64,000 bases of DNA, from positions 85,712-149,711 of the forward strand of contig NZ_JASKMS010000022.1 of NCBI RefSeq assembly GCF_030124145.1, in the 5' to 3' direction. This document shows, piece after piece, positions 46,498-54,500 of the stretch. How positions within the stretch are numbered: the first letter of the stretch is position 1; the number at the start of each line of letters is the position of its first letter. Source of the stretch: Streptomyces sp. 378 (GTDB lineage Bacteria > Actinomycetota > Actinomycetes > Streptomycetales > Streptomycetaceae). The notes beneath the pieces were generated by a model. It searched no databases and had not been told where the DNA came from. It was given only the letters and a program-made list of their open reading frames with translations. A program made the translations under genes and the position numbers.

Positions 46498-47625
46498 ATG
46501 CCAGACGCGCGCGATGTCAGCCCCTACGACGCCCTGCTCCTGCTCTCGTTCGGCGGCCCGGAAGGCCCGGACGACGTCGTCCCGTTCCTGGAGAACGTGA
46601 CGCGTGGGCGTGGCATCCCCAAGGAACGCCTCAAGGAAGTCGGGCAGCACTACTTCCTGTTCGGCGGGGTCAGCCCGATCAACGACCAGAACCGTGCCCT
46701 GCTCGATGCCCTGCGCAAGGACTTCGCCGACCACGGCCTGGACCTGCCGGTCTACTGGGGCAACCGCAACTGGGCGCCGTACCTGACGGACACGCTGCGC
46801 GAGATGGTCCGCGACGGCCGCCGCCGCATCCTGGTCCTCGCCACCAGCGCCTATGCCTCGTACTCGGGCTGCCGCCAGTACCGCGAGAACCTCGCCGACT
46901 CGCTCGCGGCCCTGGAGGCGGAAGGCCTGGAGCTGCCCAGGGTCGACAAGCTCCGGCACTACTTCAACCACCCGGGCTTCCTGGAGCCCATGATCGACGG
47001 GGTGCTCCGGTCTCTCGCCGAGCTTCCCGAGGACGTCCGGGACGGAGCGCACCTCGCCTTCTCGACGCACTCGATCCCGACAGCCTCCGCCGACACCTCC
47101 GGCCCCGTCGAGGAACACGGCGACGGCGGCGCGTACGTGAAGCAGCACCTGGAGGTGGCGCGGCTGATCGCCGACGCCGTCCGCGAACGCACCGGCGTCG
47201 ACCACCCCTGGCAGCTCGTCTACCAGTCCCGCTCCGGCGCCCCGCACATCCCGTGGCTGGAACCGGACATCTGCGACCACCTCGACGAGCGGCACGCGGC
47301 CGGTGCCTCGGCCGTCGTCATCGCCCCCATCGGCTTCGTCTCCGACCACATGGAGGTTCTCTACGACCTCGACACGGAGGCCAAGGCCAGGGCCGAGGAG
47401 CTCGGGCTGCCGATGCGGCGCTCGGCCACCGTCGGCGCGGACCCGAGGTTCGCCGCAGCGATCCGCGAGCTCGTCGTGGAGCGCGCCGCCGCCGAGCGCG
47501 GACAGGCCGTGACGCCGTGCGCCCTGGGCGCCCTCGGGGCGAGCCGCAACCTCTGTCCGGTCGGCTGCTGCCCGGCCCGCGCCCCTCGGCCCGCCGCCGC
47601 GGGCGCCGACAGCACCTACGCGTGA
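46498..47625 (+). CDS. hemH: Ferrochelatase (coproporphyrin type)
   Basis: A 375-residue enzyme that inserts Fe2+ into coproporphyrin III (the route used by actinobacteria; also named cpfC). Motifs: LLLSFGGPEGPDDVVPFLEN, the metal-site His in FSTHSIP, and IAPIGFVSDHMEVLYDLD with the conserved Glu. The C-terminus adds CALGALGASRNLCPVGCCPA, whose cysteines match the [2Fe-2S] ligands of actinobacterial ferrochelatases. The start follows a -10-like element. Its likely operon partner, the inositol-phosphatase-like gene, begins 8 nt after the stop. Confidence 0.95.
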   Translation: MPDARDVSPYDALLLLSFGGPEGPDDVVPFLENVTRGRGIPKERLKEVGQHYFLFGGVSPINDQNRALLDALRKDFADHGLDLPVYWGNRNWAPYLTDTLREMVRDGRRRILVLATSAYASYSGCRQYRENLADSLAALEAEGLELPRVDKLRHYFNHPGFLEPMIDGVLRSLAELPEDVRDGAHLAFSTHSIPTASADTSGPVEEHGDGGAYVKQHLEVARLIADAVRERTGVDHPWQLVYQSRSGAPHIPWLEPDICDHLDERHAAGASAVVIAPIGFVSDHMEVLYDLDTEAKARAEELGLPMRRSATVGADPRFAAAIRELVVERAAAERGQAVTPCALGALGASRNLCPVGCCPARAPRPAAAGADSTYA

Positions 47626-47633
47626 GGAGTCCT

Positions 47634-48449
47634 GTGACCGACCCCCTGCACACGGACCTGCTCGACCTCGCCCAGGAGGCCGCCCGCCGCGCCGGCGCGC
47701 TGCTGCGGGACGGACGCCCGGCCGACCTCGCGGTCGCCGCCACCAAGTCCAGCCCCATCGACGTCGTCACCGAGATGGACATCGCGGCGGAGAAGCTGAT
47801 CACGGGCCTCATCGCCGAGCGCCGCCCGGACGACGGCGTCCTCGGCGAGGAGGGCGCCGCCACGGAGGGCACGAGCGGTGTCCGCTGGGTGATCGACCCG
47901 CTCGACGGCACGGTGAACTACCTGTACGGGCTGCCCACCTGGGCCGTCTCCATCGCCGCCGAGCAGGACGGCGAGACCGTGGTCGGAGTCGTCACGGCAC
48001 CGATGCGCGGCGAGACCTTCCACGCCGTGCGCGGCCGGGGTGCCTGGGCCACCGGCGCCTGGGACGGCGAGCGCAGGCTGGCCTGCCGCCCCGCGCCGCC
48101 CCTGGACCAGGCACTGGTCTCGACGGGCTTCAACTACGTCGCCGACGTCCGCACCCACCAGGCCGACGTGGCCCGGCGGCTGATCCCGCTGCTGCGCGAC
48201 ATCCGGCGCGGCGGTTCGGCCGCGGTCGACCTGTGCGACGTGGCCGCGGGACGCCTCGACGGCTACTACGAGCGTGGTCTGCACCCCTGGGACCTCGCGG
48301 CGGGGGACCTGATCGCCCTGGAGGCGGGCGCGCTGACCGGTGGACGCCCCGGAGAGCGCCCGTCAGGCGATCTGGCGGTGGCGGGTACTCCCGGCGTCTT
48401 CGAGCCCCTCCAGCGCCTCCTGGAGGACTTCGGCGCCTGGCACGACTGA
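47634..48449 (+). CDS. Inositol monophosphatase family protein
   Basis: A 271-residue Mg2+-dependent phosphatase. The metal-binding signature is present in order: GEEGA, WVIDPLDGTVNYLYGLPTWA (motif A) and the C-terminal LHPWDLAAGDLIALEAG (motif B). Substrates in this family include inositol-1-phosphate, histidinol phosphate, fructose-1,6-bisphosphate and PAP, so specificity is open. GTG 47634 follows GAGGAG. It is the second gene after ferrochelatase. Confidence 0.9.
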   Translation: MTDPLHTDLLDLAQEAARRAGALLRDGRPADLAVAATKSSPIDVVTEMDIAAEKLITGLIAERRPDDGVLGEEGAATEGTSGVRWVIDPLDGTVNYLYGLPTWAVSIAAEQDGETVVGVVTAPMRGETFHAVRGRGAWATGAWDGERRLACRPAPPLDQALVSTGFNYVADVRTHQADVARRLIPLLRDIRRGGSAAVDLCDVAAGRLDGYYERGLHPWDLAAGDLIALEAGALTGGRPGERPSGDLAVAGTPGVFEPLQRLLEDFGAWHD

Positions 48450-48520
48450 GGACACCGGCACTCCCGGACGACGGCCGACGGCGGGCTGAACCCCAGGTGA
48501 ACACGCCCTCACGACAACGC

Positions 48521-48555
48521 AGCGGGCCCCGGCGCTGGATTCGCCGGGGCCCGCT
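48521..48555. terminator. Terminator after the hemH operon
   Basis: AGCGGGCCCCGGCG and CGCCGGGGCCCGCT form a 14-bp stem with a 7-nt loop, between convergent genes. Confidence 0.9.
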
Positions 48556-48567
48556 CCGTACGGCCTG

Positions 48568-48741
48568 TCAGACGCTCGTGGCGCCGACCTGCACACCGTG
48601 CTCGGCGGCGAGACGGCGCAGGTCGTCGAGCTCGCCCTGCTCCACTTCGACGAGGAACTCGTCGCCCTCGTCACGAGCCCGGGACAGATCGGTTTCGGTC
48701 GCCCTTATGCGCTGCAGAAGTCCTGCGGTGAAAGCGTCCAT
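48568..48741 (-). CDS. Small conserved protein, 57 residues
   Basis: Sequence begins MDAFTAGLLQRIRATETDLS and is almost entirely helical and acidic (DEFLVEVEQGELDDLRRLAA). No transmembrane segment or metal site is seen. It lies between the hemH operon and cutR. The minus-strand AGGGGG about 9 nt before ATG 48741 is a plausible ribosome-binding site. Third-position GC and the preceding terminator support it as a real gene; function unknown. Confidence 0.7.
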   Translation of the reverse strand: MDAFTAGLLQRIRATETDLSRARDEGDEFLVEVEQGELDDLRRLAAEHGVQVGATSV

Positions 48742-49160
48742 GCTGCGCCCCCTCGTCCTGGGTCGTGGGTCGATGGCACGGGGGTGTGCCGTTCGGAAGG
48801 GACGATCACGCCGCATGTGGATGCCCAGCGCCGCTCGGCCGGGCGGCGACGGTGCCGGACACCCACGCCCGCCCGCCCTGCGCAAAAGCGGATTGATGCG
48901 CACCGCATGGTGGTGCGGCGCCAGCAGAGCGTGATCGTGGGATGTAAAGCCGTCCTCCCCAAGCTCCCTTCCGAGGAAACCTAACCGGTCGAGAAAATCT
49001 CGTATTCCCCACGGGATCACCTCCCTCTCACCCGCCTTACCTCCGACTTATGACCGAAAAGGGCAGGATGGAGAGCAACACACCACGACACCGTCGAAGA
49101 CCCCTGCCCGCGTGCGCCCGCCGAGGGCTGCGCGGGTGGACATGAGGAAGGACCAGGAAC
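48742..49160. other. Regulatory region between the 57-aa gene and cutR
   Basis: 419 bp. The right part (48960-49090) is relatively AT-rich and contains CAGGAT (49064-49069), a candidate -10 for cutRS with a leader of about 85 nt. No ORF supported. Confidence 0.5.
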
Positions 49161-49814
49161 GTGCGCGTACTCGTCGTCGAGGACGAGCAACTGCTCGCCG
49201 ATGCGGTGGCCACCGGACTGCGCCGGGAGGCCATGGCCGTCGACGTCGTGTACGACGGCGCGGCCGCCCTGGAGCGCATCGGCGTCAACGACTACGACGT
49301 GGTCGTCCTCGACCGGGACCTCCCGCTCGTGCACGGCGACGACGTCTGCCGCAAGATCGTCGAGCTCGGTATGCCCACCCGCGTGCTGATGCTCACGGCC
49401 TCCGGCGACGTCAGCGACCGCGTCGAGGGACTGGAGATCGGCGCCGACGACTACCTGCCCAAGCCGTTCGCGTTCAGTGAGCTCATCGCGCGTGTGCGCG
49501 CTCTGGGCCGGCGCACCAGCGTGCCCCTGCCGCCCGTCCTGGAGCGGGCCGGGATCAAGCTCGACCCCAACCGCCGCGAGGTCTTCCGGGACGGCAGGGA
49601 GGTCCAGCTCGCGCCCAAGGAGTTCGCCGTCCTGGAGGTGCTGCTGCGCAGCGAGGGTGCCGTCGTCTCGGCGGAGCAGCTCCTGGAGAAGGCCTGGGAC
49701 GAGAACACCGACCCGTTCACCAACGTCGTGCGGGTGACGGTCATGACCCTGCGCCGCAAGCTGGGCGAGCCGCCCGTCATCGTCACCGTCCCCGGTTCCG
49801 GCTACCGGATCTGA
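49161..49814 (+). CDS. cutR: Response regulator CutR (OmpR family)
   Basis: A 217-residue regulator. The receiver domain has VVEDE, phospho-acceptor Asp51 in VVLDRDLP, and Lys in LPKPFAF. The C-terminal winged helix (about 125-217) shows LAPKEFAVLEVLLRSEGAVV and VRVTVMTLRRKLGEPP. Length and sequence match CutR of S. lividans, first linked to copper metabolism and more recently to extracytoplasmic protein-folding stress. GTG 49161 follows AGGAAGGA. cutS starts 6 nt after the stop. Confidence 0.95.
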   Translation: MRVLVVEDEQLLADAVATGLRREAMAVDVVYDGAAALERIGVNDYDVVVLDRDLPLVHGDDVCRKIVELGMPTRVLMLTASGDVSDRVEGLEIGADDYLPKPFAFSELIARVRALGRRTSVPLPPVLERAGIKLDPNRREVFRDGREVQLAPKEFAVLEVLLRSEGAVVSAEQLLEKAWDENTDPFTNVVRVTVMTLRRKLGEPPVIVTVPGSGYRI

Positions 49815-49820
49815 TACCCC

Positions 49821-51053
49821 GTGGCGACGACTCCCGCGCCCCCGCAGGCGCCCCCGAAGCCGACCTGGGACCCCAGGAGGCCCGTGCCGCCCTTTCCCTG
49901 GCTGCGCCCGACCATTCGCATAAGGCTCACGCTGCTCTACGGCGGCATGTTCCTGATCGCCGGCATCCTGCTGCTGTCGATCATCTACCTGCTGGCCGCG
50001 CAGGCCCTGAACGTGGGCAGCGTCCTGCCGTTCAAGATCGTCGAGGGCAAGGTCACCAGCGACATCTGCAACCTGCCCGACCAGGCCTCGCCGGCCGAGT
50101 TCAACAACGCGATGAACCAATGCGTCAACGAGCAGCGGCAGAGCGCCCTGGACAACCTGCTCAGCCGCTCGCTCCTGGCCCTGCTGGGGCTCGCGGTCAT
50201 CGCCTTCGCCTTCGGCTACGCGATGGCCGGCCGCGTCCTCTCCCCGCTGGGCCGGATCACCCGCACCGCCCGCGCGGTCGCCGGGTCCGACCTCTCCCGC
50301 CGGATCGAGCTGGACGGCCCGGACGACGAGCTCAAAGAGCTGGCGGACACCTTCGACGACATGCTGGAGCGGCTCCAGCGTGCCTTCACCGCTCAGCAGC
50401 GCTTCGTCGGCAACGCCTCGCACGAGCTGAGAACGCCGCTGGCGATCAACCGCACACTTCTCGAGGTGCACCTGTCCGACCCGAACGCGCCCATGGAACT
50501 GCAGCAGCTCGGCAAGACGCTGCTGGCCACCAACGAGCGCAGCGAGCAGCTCGTGGAGGGCCTGCTGCTGCTCGCCCGCAGCGACAACCAGGTCGTCGAG
50601 CGGGGGCCCGTGGACCTCGCCGAGGTCGCCTCGCGGGCCATCGACCAGGTGCACGGCGAGGCCGAGAGCAAGGGCGTCGTGATCCGGGGCGAGCAGAAGC
50701 CCGCGGTCGTGCAGGGCAACGGCGTGCTGCTGGAGCGGATCGCGCTCAACCTCGTGCAGAACGCCGTGCGCTACAACGTGGCGGAGGACGGCTGGGTCGA
50801 GGTCACCACCGAGGTCCAGCACGGCCAGGCGCTCCTGGTCGTCTCCAACACGGGCCCGGTGGTGCCGGCGTACGAGATCGACAACCTCTTCGAGCCGTTC
50901 CGGCGGCTGCGCACGGAGCGGACGGGCAGCGACAAGGGGGTCGGGCTCGGACTGTCGATCGTCCGGTCCGTGGCCCGGGCGCACGGCGGGCACATTTACG
51001 CGCAGCCGCGTGAGGGAGGTGGGCTCATGATGCGGGTCACGCTGCCCATCTGA
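49821..51053 (+). CDS. cutS: Sensor histidine kinase CutS
   Basis: A 410-residue kinase. A Pro-rich cytoplasmic start (1-30) precedes helix 1 (LTLLYGGMFLIAGILLLSII), an extracellular loop of about 70 residues, helix 2 (LLALLGLAVIAFAFGYAMAG), a HAMP domain, the His box NASHELRTPLAINRTLL, and ATPase motifs NLVQNAVRYN and GVGLGLSIVRS. The loop has exactly two cysteines (SDICNLPD and MNQCVNEQ), proposed in CutS to report oxidative folding outside the cell. It forms a two-gene operon with cutR. Confidence 0.95.
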   Translation: MATTPAPPQAPPKPTWDPRRPVPPFPWLRPTIRIRLTLLYGGMFLIAGILLLSIIYLLAAQALNVGSVLPFKIVEGKVTSDICNLPDQASPAEFNNAMNQCVNEQRQSALDNLLSRSLLALLGLAVIAFAFGYAMAGRVLSPLGRITRTARAVAGSDLSRRIELDGPDDELKELADTFDDMLERLQRAFTAQQRFVGNASHELRTPLAINRTLLEVHLSDPNAPMELQQLGKTLLATNERSEQLVEGLLLLARSDNQVVERGPVDLAEVASRAIDQVHGEAESKGVVIRGEQKPAVVQGNGVLLERIALNLVQNAVRYNVAEDGWVEVTTEVQHGQALLVVSNTGPVVPAYEIDNLFEPFRRLRTERTGSDKGVGLGLSIVRSVARAHGGHIYAQPREGGGLMMRVTLPI

Positions 51054-51127
51054 GATCATGTCGCCGATCAACTCGGCGATGTTCGCTTTGCGCGGAATAT
51101 TCAAAACCGCGCCGGGCATGTCCCGTG

Positions 51128-51141
51128 TGTGATCGATCACA
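51128..51141. promoter_or_regulatory. 14-bp palindrome TGTGATCGATCACA
   Basis: Perfect palindrome containing TGTGA...TCACA half-sites like those of Crp-family regulators, but with a 4-nt instead of 6-nt spacer. Confidence 0.4.
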
Positions 51142-51188
51142 GGGACTTCTTTCCGGTCATTTACGTTCCGTGATCATGCACCCTGTCG

Positions 51189-51213
51189 GAAAGCCGGGAA
51201 AATCCCGGTTTTC
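51189..51213 (+). terminator. cutRS terminator hairpin
   Basis: GAAAGCCGGGA and TCCCGGTTTTC (one G-U pair) around an AAA loop, about 135 nt after the cutS stop. Confidence 0.7.
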
Positions 51214-51449
51214 GGGGGTCTTGATCACGGGAAGTACACGGTGAGACGCCTTTGGCGTGCGGCATTCGGACCGTGTACGGTCCCCATCGCCATCCAAGCC
51301 GATCACTCGTCAGGAGTCCGGTTGGGTGTCGATTGAGTAACAGACCTTGATGTGAGGCAAAATCTCCGCCTCAGGTCGGGCACAAGTCCGGCCTCTCACG
51401 CGTTACGTGCGCTGGAGACACCGCAGACACCCAGAGGGGGAGAGCGACC

Positions 51450-51746
51450 ATGGCAACCGATTACGACACTCCACGCAAGACCGACGACGACGTCGACTCG
51501 GACAGCCTCGAAGAGCTGAAGGCTCGGAGGAACGACAAGTCGGCTTCCGCCGTGGACGTCGACGAGTTCGAGGCCGCCGAAGGCCTCGAACTGCCCGGAG
51601 CCGACCTCTCGAACGAGGAGCTGGCCGTCCGGGTGCTCCCGAAGCAGCAGGACGAGTTCACCTGCATGAGCTGCTTCCTGGTGCACCACCGCAGCCAGCT
51701 GGCCCGGGAGAAGAACGGTCAGCCGATCTGCCGCGACTGCGACTGA
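51450..51746 (+). CDS. DUF4193 zinc-ribbon protein
   Basis: A 98-residue acidic protein beginning MATDYDTPRKTDDDVDSDSL and ending in a zinc ribbon: FTCMSCFLVHHRSQLA and PICRDCD provide two CxxC pairs. Family members are conserved in actinobacteria with unknown function; the charged disordered N-terminus and C-terminal ribbon resemble small RNA-polymerase-associated proteins, which is inference only. GGGGGAGAG precedes ATG 51450. Confidence 0.92.
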   Translation: MATDYDTPRKTDDDVDSDSLEELKARRNDKSASAVDVDEFEAAEGLELPGADLSNEELAVRVLPKQQDEFTCMSCFLVHHRSQLAREKNGQPICRDCD

Positions 51747-51759
51747 GGGCGGGTCGGCC

Positions 51760-52731
51760 GTGACTGGCTCGACCCCTCCCTGGAAGCGCCGCTTCTCCAG
51801 GCGGAAAGCGGACGAAGGGCCGATCGACGGCCCGCAGTACGGCGCGCGTGACGACGAGCGAGGCTCAACCGGTCCGGGGACGGCCTCGCTCGAACCCGCA
51901 GCGGACCGGGGTGACCTCCCGGCATCCGTGGACGTCCCCGCACCCGTCGCCAGACGGCGGGCGGGGGCGATCCGGCAGCGGGCCAGGGAAGGCGCCCGCA
52001 AGGGCGGCGACCGGGCCCGGGCCGGGCTCGCCCACCTCGCAGACCGGATCATCGAACTGGCTCCGCGCGTCCCCGTACGGGACCTGGCGACGCTGCGCAG
52101 GCAGTTCCCGGACCTCGGGCCCGAGGAACTGGCGGACAAGCTCGTGGCCGGCGCCGCGAACGCGACGGCGACGGTCGGCGCGGGTATCGGCGCGGCCGCG
52201 ATGCTGCCCATCCCCCCGGCGATGCCGACGGAACTGGCCGCCGAGGTCACCGGCGTCGCCGCGATCGAGCTGAAGATGATCGCCGAACTCCACGAGGTGT
52301 ACGGCGTACGGCCGCCCGGCAATCTCAAACAGCGCAGCACCGCGTACCTCGGCTCGTGGTCGGGGGAGCGCGGGATCGACGCGACCAAGCCGTCGACGTT
52401 CAGCACGGCGCTGAACAGCCGCATGAAGCGCGAACTGCGACAGCGCATCATGAAACGGCTGGTCCGCAACATGCCGAACCTGATGCCGTTCCTGGTGGGC
52501 GCCGCCGTCGGCGCGGTCATGAACCGAGGCGAGACGAGAAAGCTCGCCGCCCGGATCCGCCAGGACCTGCGCAAGATCCAGGTGCCCTGGGACGCCCTGG
52601 AGGCGCTCCCCGCCCTGGACCGTCCGGCGGACGCCCTGGAGATGGGCGAGATCACGCACGACCCCCTGGGCCGCCACGAGGACGACCGGCGCGACGGCCG
52701 AGACGACGGCAAGCAGGGCGACGGGCGCTGA
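51760..52731 (+). CDS. Conserved hypothetical protein, possibly EcsC-like
   Basis: A 323-residue protein started at GTG 51760. Residues 1-100 are polar and Arg-rich. Two Gly/Ala-rich hydrophobic stretches (TATVGAGIGAAAMLPIPPAM near residue 145 and NLMPFLVGAAVGAVMNRGET near 245) may associate with membranes. The segment LAAEVTGVAAIELKMIAELH faintly resembles EcsC-family proteins. A charged Asp/Arg tail ends it. It follows DUF4193 by 13 bp and may share its transcript. No catalytic motif is recognised. Confidence 0.75.
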   Translation: MTGSTPPWKRRFSRRKADEGPIDGPQYGARDDERGSTGPGTASLEPAADRGDLPASVDVPAPVARRRAGAIRQRAREGARKGGDRARAGLAHLADRIIELAPRVPVRDLATLRRQFPDLGPEELADKLVAGAANATATVGAGIGAAAMLPIPPAMPTELAAEVTGVAAIELKMIAELHEVYGVRPPGNLKQRSTAYLGSWSGERGIDATKPSTFSTALNSRMKRELRQRIMKRLVRNMPNLMPFLVGAAVGAVMNRGETRKLAARIRQDLRKIQVPWDALEALPALDRPADALEMGEITHDPLGRHEDDRRDGRDDGKQGDGR

Positions 52732-52777
52732 ATCCGGCCCGGTCAACAGCGGCGGGGTGAAGCTCCGCGCGGGTGTG

Positions 52778-53236
52778 CTACGCGGCCTTCGCCGCCGTCA
52801 GCGCCTGCGCCAGGCGCTCCGGCTCGCGCGTGGACAGGTACAGGTAGGGCGTCGGGTCCTGCGGGTCCGTGACCTCCACGCGCAGGGCCGTGGGGATGTA
52901 CGCGCGCAGCAGCAGGAAGGCGCGCGGGTCGGCCTTGTACGTGCGCCAGGCGCGGGCCCCCTCCGCGTCCAGCACCTCCGCCTCACCCAGGGCCGCCACC
53001 GGGATCTTCGCCTCGCCCGCGATCAGGGAGTCGCCCACCACACGGATGCGGACCGAGCCGTACGAACTCGCGGCGACGGCCGCGACCGCGGTGCCCCCGG
53101 CCAGGCCGCCGAGCATCGGCAGCGTGCCGAACGGGAGCAGGATCAGGGCCATGGAGACGCCCACGAGGAACGAGATCAGCCACCAGGTCCGCGGGGCGGT
53201 GAGGCGTTCTTCGTAGGGGGTGGCGGAGAGCTGCAT
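52778..53236 (-). CDS. DUF3093 membrane protein
   Basis: A 152-residue protein starting MQLSATPYEERLTAPRTWWL. Two helices (about 20-60) are followed by a PH-like beta domain (VRIRVVGDSLIAGEAKIPVA, YIPTALRVEVTDPQDPTPYL). DUF3093 is an actinobacterial family of unknown function. It is divergent from the thioesterase gene, only 58 bp between starts, so the promoters overlap. Confidence 0.9.
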   Translation of the reverse strand: MQLSATPYEERLTAPRTWWLISFLVGVSMALILLPFGTLPMLGGLAGGTAVAAVAASSYGSVRIRVVGDSLIAGEAKIPVAALGEAEVLDAEGARAWRTYKADPRAFLLLRAYIPTALRVEVTDPQDPTPYLYLSTREPERLAQALTAAKAA

Positions 53237-53280
53237 GGGGCCAAGCTTGACACGGTGTCGGGAAGGGGCCGACGCGCGGG

Positions 53281-53294
53281 TAAGGTCTCCCGCT
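53281..53294 (+). promoter_or_regulatory. Leaderless -10 of thioesterase gene
   Basis: TAAGGT (53281-53286) ends 8 nt before GTG 53295. Confidence 0.4.
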
Positions 53295-53879
53295 GTGAGT
53301 GGTACTTCCGCAGCTCTTCAGCCTCCGGCCGATGCCGCGCGACCGGTGCGGCACCCGGACGCGCCCGCGCCCGGTGAGCTCCTCGGCGCGCACTACGGCG
53401 CGTGTTTCGGCTGTGGCGGCGACCAGCCGCACGGGCTGCACCTGGAGGCGCGGGCCGGTGAGGGTGTGTCGCTGACCGCCGAGTTCACCGTGCAGCCCGC
53501 CCACCAGGGCGCCCCGGGCCTCGCACACGGGGGCGTGCTCGCCTCCGCCCTGGACGAGACCCTCGGCTCGTTGAATTGGCTGCTGCGTACGATCGCCGTG
53601 ACCGGACGGCTGGAGACCGACTTCGTACGGCCCGTGCCCGCCGGGACCACGCTGCACCTGGAGGCGGAGGTGACGGCCGTCGCCGGGCGGAAGATCTACT
53701 CCACCGCGACCGGTCGCGTCGGCGGCCCCGACGGGCCCGTGGCCGTGCGCGCCGACGCGCTTTTCATCGAGGTGAAGGTCGACCACTTCGTCGACCACGG
53801 CCGACAGGAAGAGATCCAGGCGGCCATGAACGACCCGGACCAGGTCCGGCGAGCCCGTGCCTTCGAGGTGAACCCGTGA
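53295..53879 (+). CDS. PaaI-family hotdog-fold thioesterase
   Basis: A 194-residue protein with a hotdog domain (about 35-165). GACFGCGGDQPHGLHLEARA and the active-site helix PGLAHGGVLASALDETLGSL (HGG with following Asp/Glu) are typical of PaaI-like acyl-CoA thioesterases. The Cys pair FGCG is common in the actinobacterial subfamily. It probably releases acyl groups from CoA; substrate unknown. The stop overlaps the dut start by 4 nt (GTGA). Confidence 0.9.
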   Translation: MSGTSAALQPPADAARPVRHPDAPAPGELLGAHYGACFGCGGDQPHGLHLEARAGEGVSLTAEFTVQPAHQGAPGLAHGGVLASALDETLGSLNWLLRTIAVTGRLETDFVRPVPAGTTLHLEAEVTAVAGRKIYSTATGRVGGPDGPVAVRADALFIEVKVDHFVDHGRQEEIQAAMNDPDQVRRARAFEVNP

Positions 53880-54499
53880 TTCCGGAAAGCTCCCCGGGCG
53901 AAGTCGGCCCCACCGGTCCCGGCAGCCCCACCGGTCCCGCCGGCCCCGTGAGCCGTCCGCCGCTGGACGTGCTGATCCGGCGCATCGATCCGGACGTACC
54001 GCTTCCGTCTTATGCGCGGCCCGAGGACGCCGGGGCCGATCTGCGCACGACCGAGGCGTGCCGACTGGAGCCGGGGGAGCGGGCGGTACTGCCCACGGGG
54101 GTGTCTGTGGCGTTGCCGGAGGGGTACGCGGCCTTCGTGCACCCGCGATCCGGTCTGGCCGCTCGCTGCGGCGTCGCCCTGGTGAATGCCCCGGGGACGG
54201 TTGATGCCGGGTACCGTGGGGAGATCAAGGTGATCGTGGTGAATCTCGACCCGCGCGAGGCCGTGCGGTTCGAGCGCTTCGACCGGATTGCCCAACTGGT
54301 GGTCCAGCAGGTCGAGAGAGTCCGCTTCCAGGAGGTGGCGGAACTGCCCGGCTCCGCGCGGGCCGAGGGGGGCTTCGGGTCCACCGGAGGCCATGCCGCG
54401 GTGGACGGGACGAGCGGCACAAGCGGTCAGGCCGCCCTGGGCGGTCAGGCGGGTGGGAATCGATACGCTTCGGTCGTATCCGACCGGGAAGGACAGTGA
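53876..54499 (+). CDS. dut: dUTP diphosphatase
   Basis: A 207-residue trimeric dUTPase. The five motifs are seen: PEDAGADLRT (1), VHPRSGLAARCGVALVNAPG (2), TVDAGYRGEIKVIVVN (3), RIAQLVVQQVE (4) and the Gly-rich GSARAEGGFGSTGGH (5). It converts dUTP to dUMP, keeping uracil out of DNA. The start at GTG 53876, behind GAGGTG and overlapping the thioesterase stop, gives an unusual 24-residue Gly/Pro/Thr-rich leader (GEVGPTGPGSPTGPAGP); GTG 53948 would remove it. A 35-residue tail follows motif 5. Confidence 0.93.
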   Translation: MIPESSPGEVGPTGPGSPTGPAGPVSRPPLDVLIRRIDPDVPLPSYARPEDAGADLRTTEACRLEPGERAVLPTGVSVALPEGYAAFVHPRSGLAARCGVALVNAPGTVDAGYRGEIKVIVVNLDPREAVRFERFDRIAQLVVQQVERVRFQEVAELPGSARAEGGFGSTGGHAAVDGTSGTSGQAALGGQAGGNRYASVVSDREGQ

Positions 54500-54500
54500 C

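Larger units (their letters stand above)
51054..51449. other. Intergenic region with nested inverted repeats, cutS-DUF4193
   Basis: 396 bp with dense symmetry: stem TCGCCGA/TCGGCGA (51061-51079); perfect palindrome TGTGATCGATCACA (51128-51141); outer arms TTCCGTGATCA (51166-51176) and TGATCACGGGAA (51222-51233) enclosing the hairpin at 51189-51213; and GTACACGG (51234-51241) / CCGTGTAC (51271-51278). A weak stem TGAGGC/GCCTCA (51353-51373) precedes DUF4193. No ORF supported. Confidence 0.7.
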
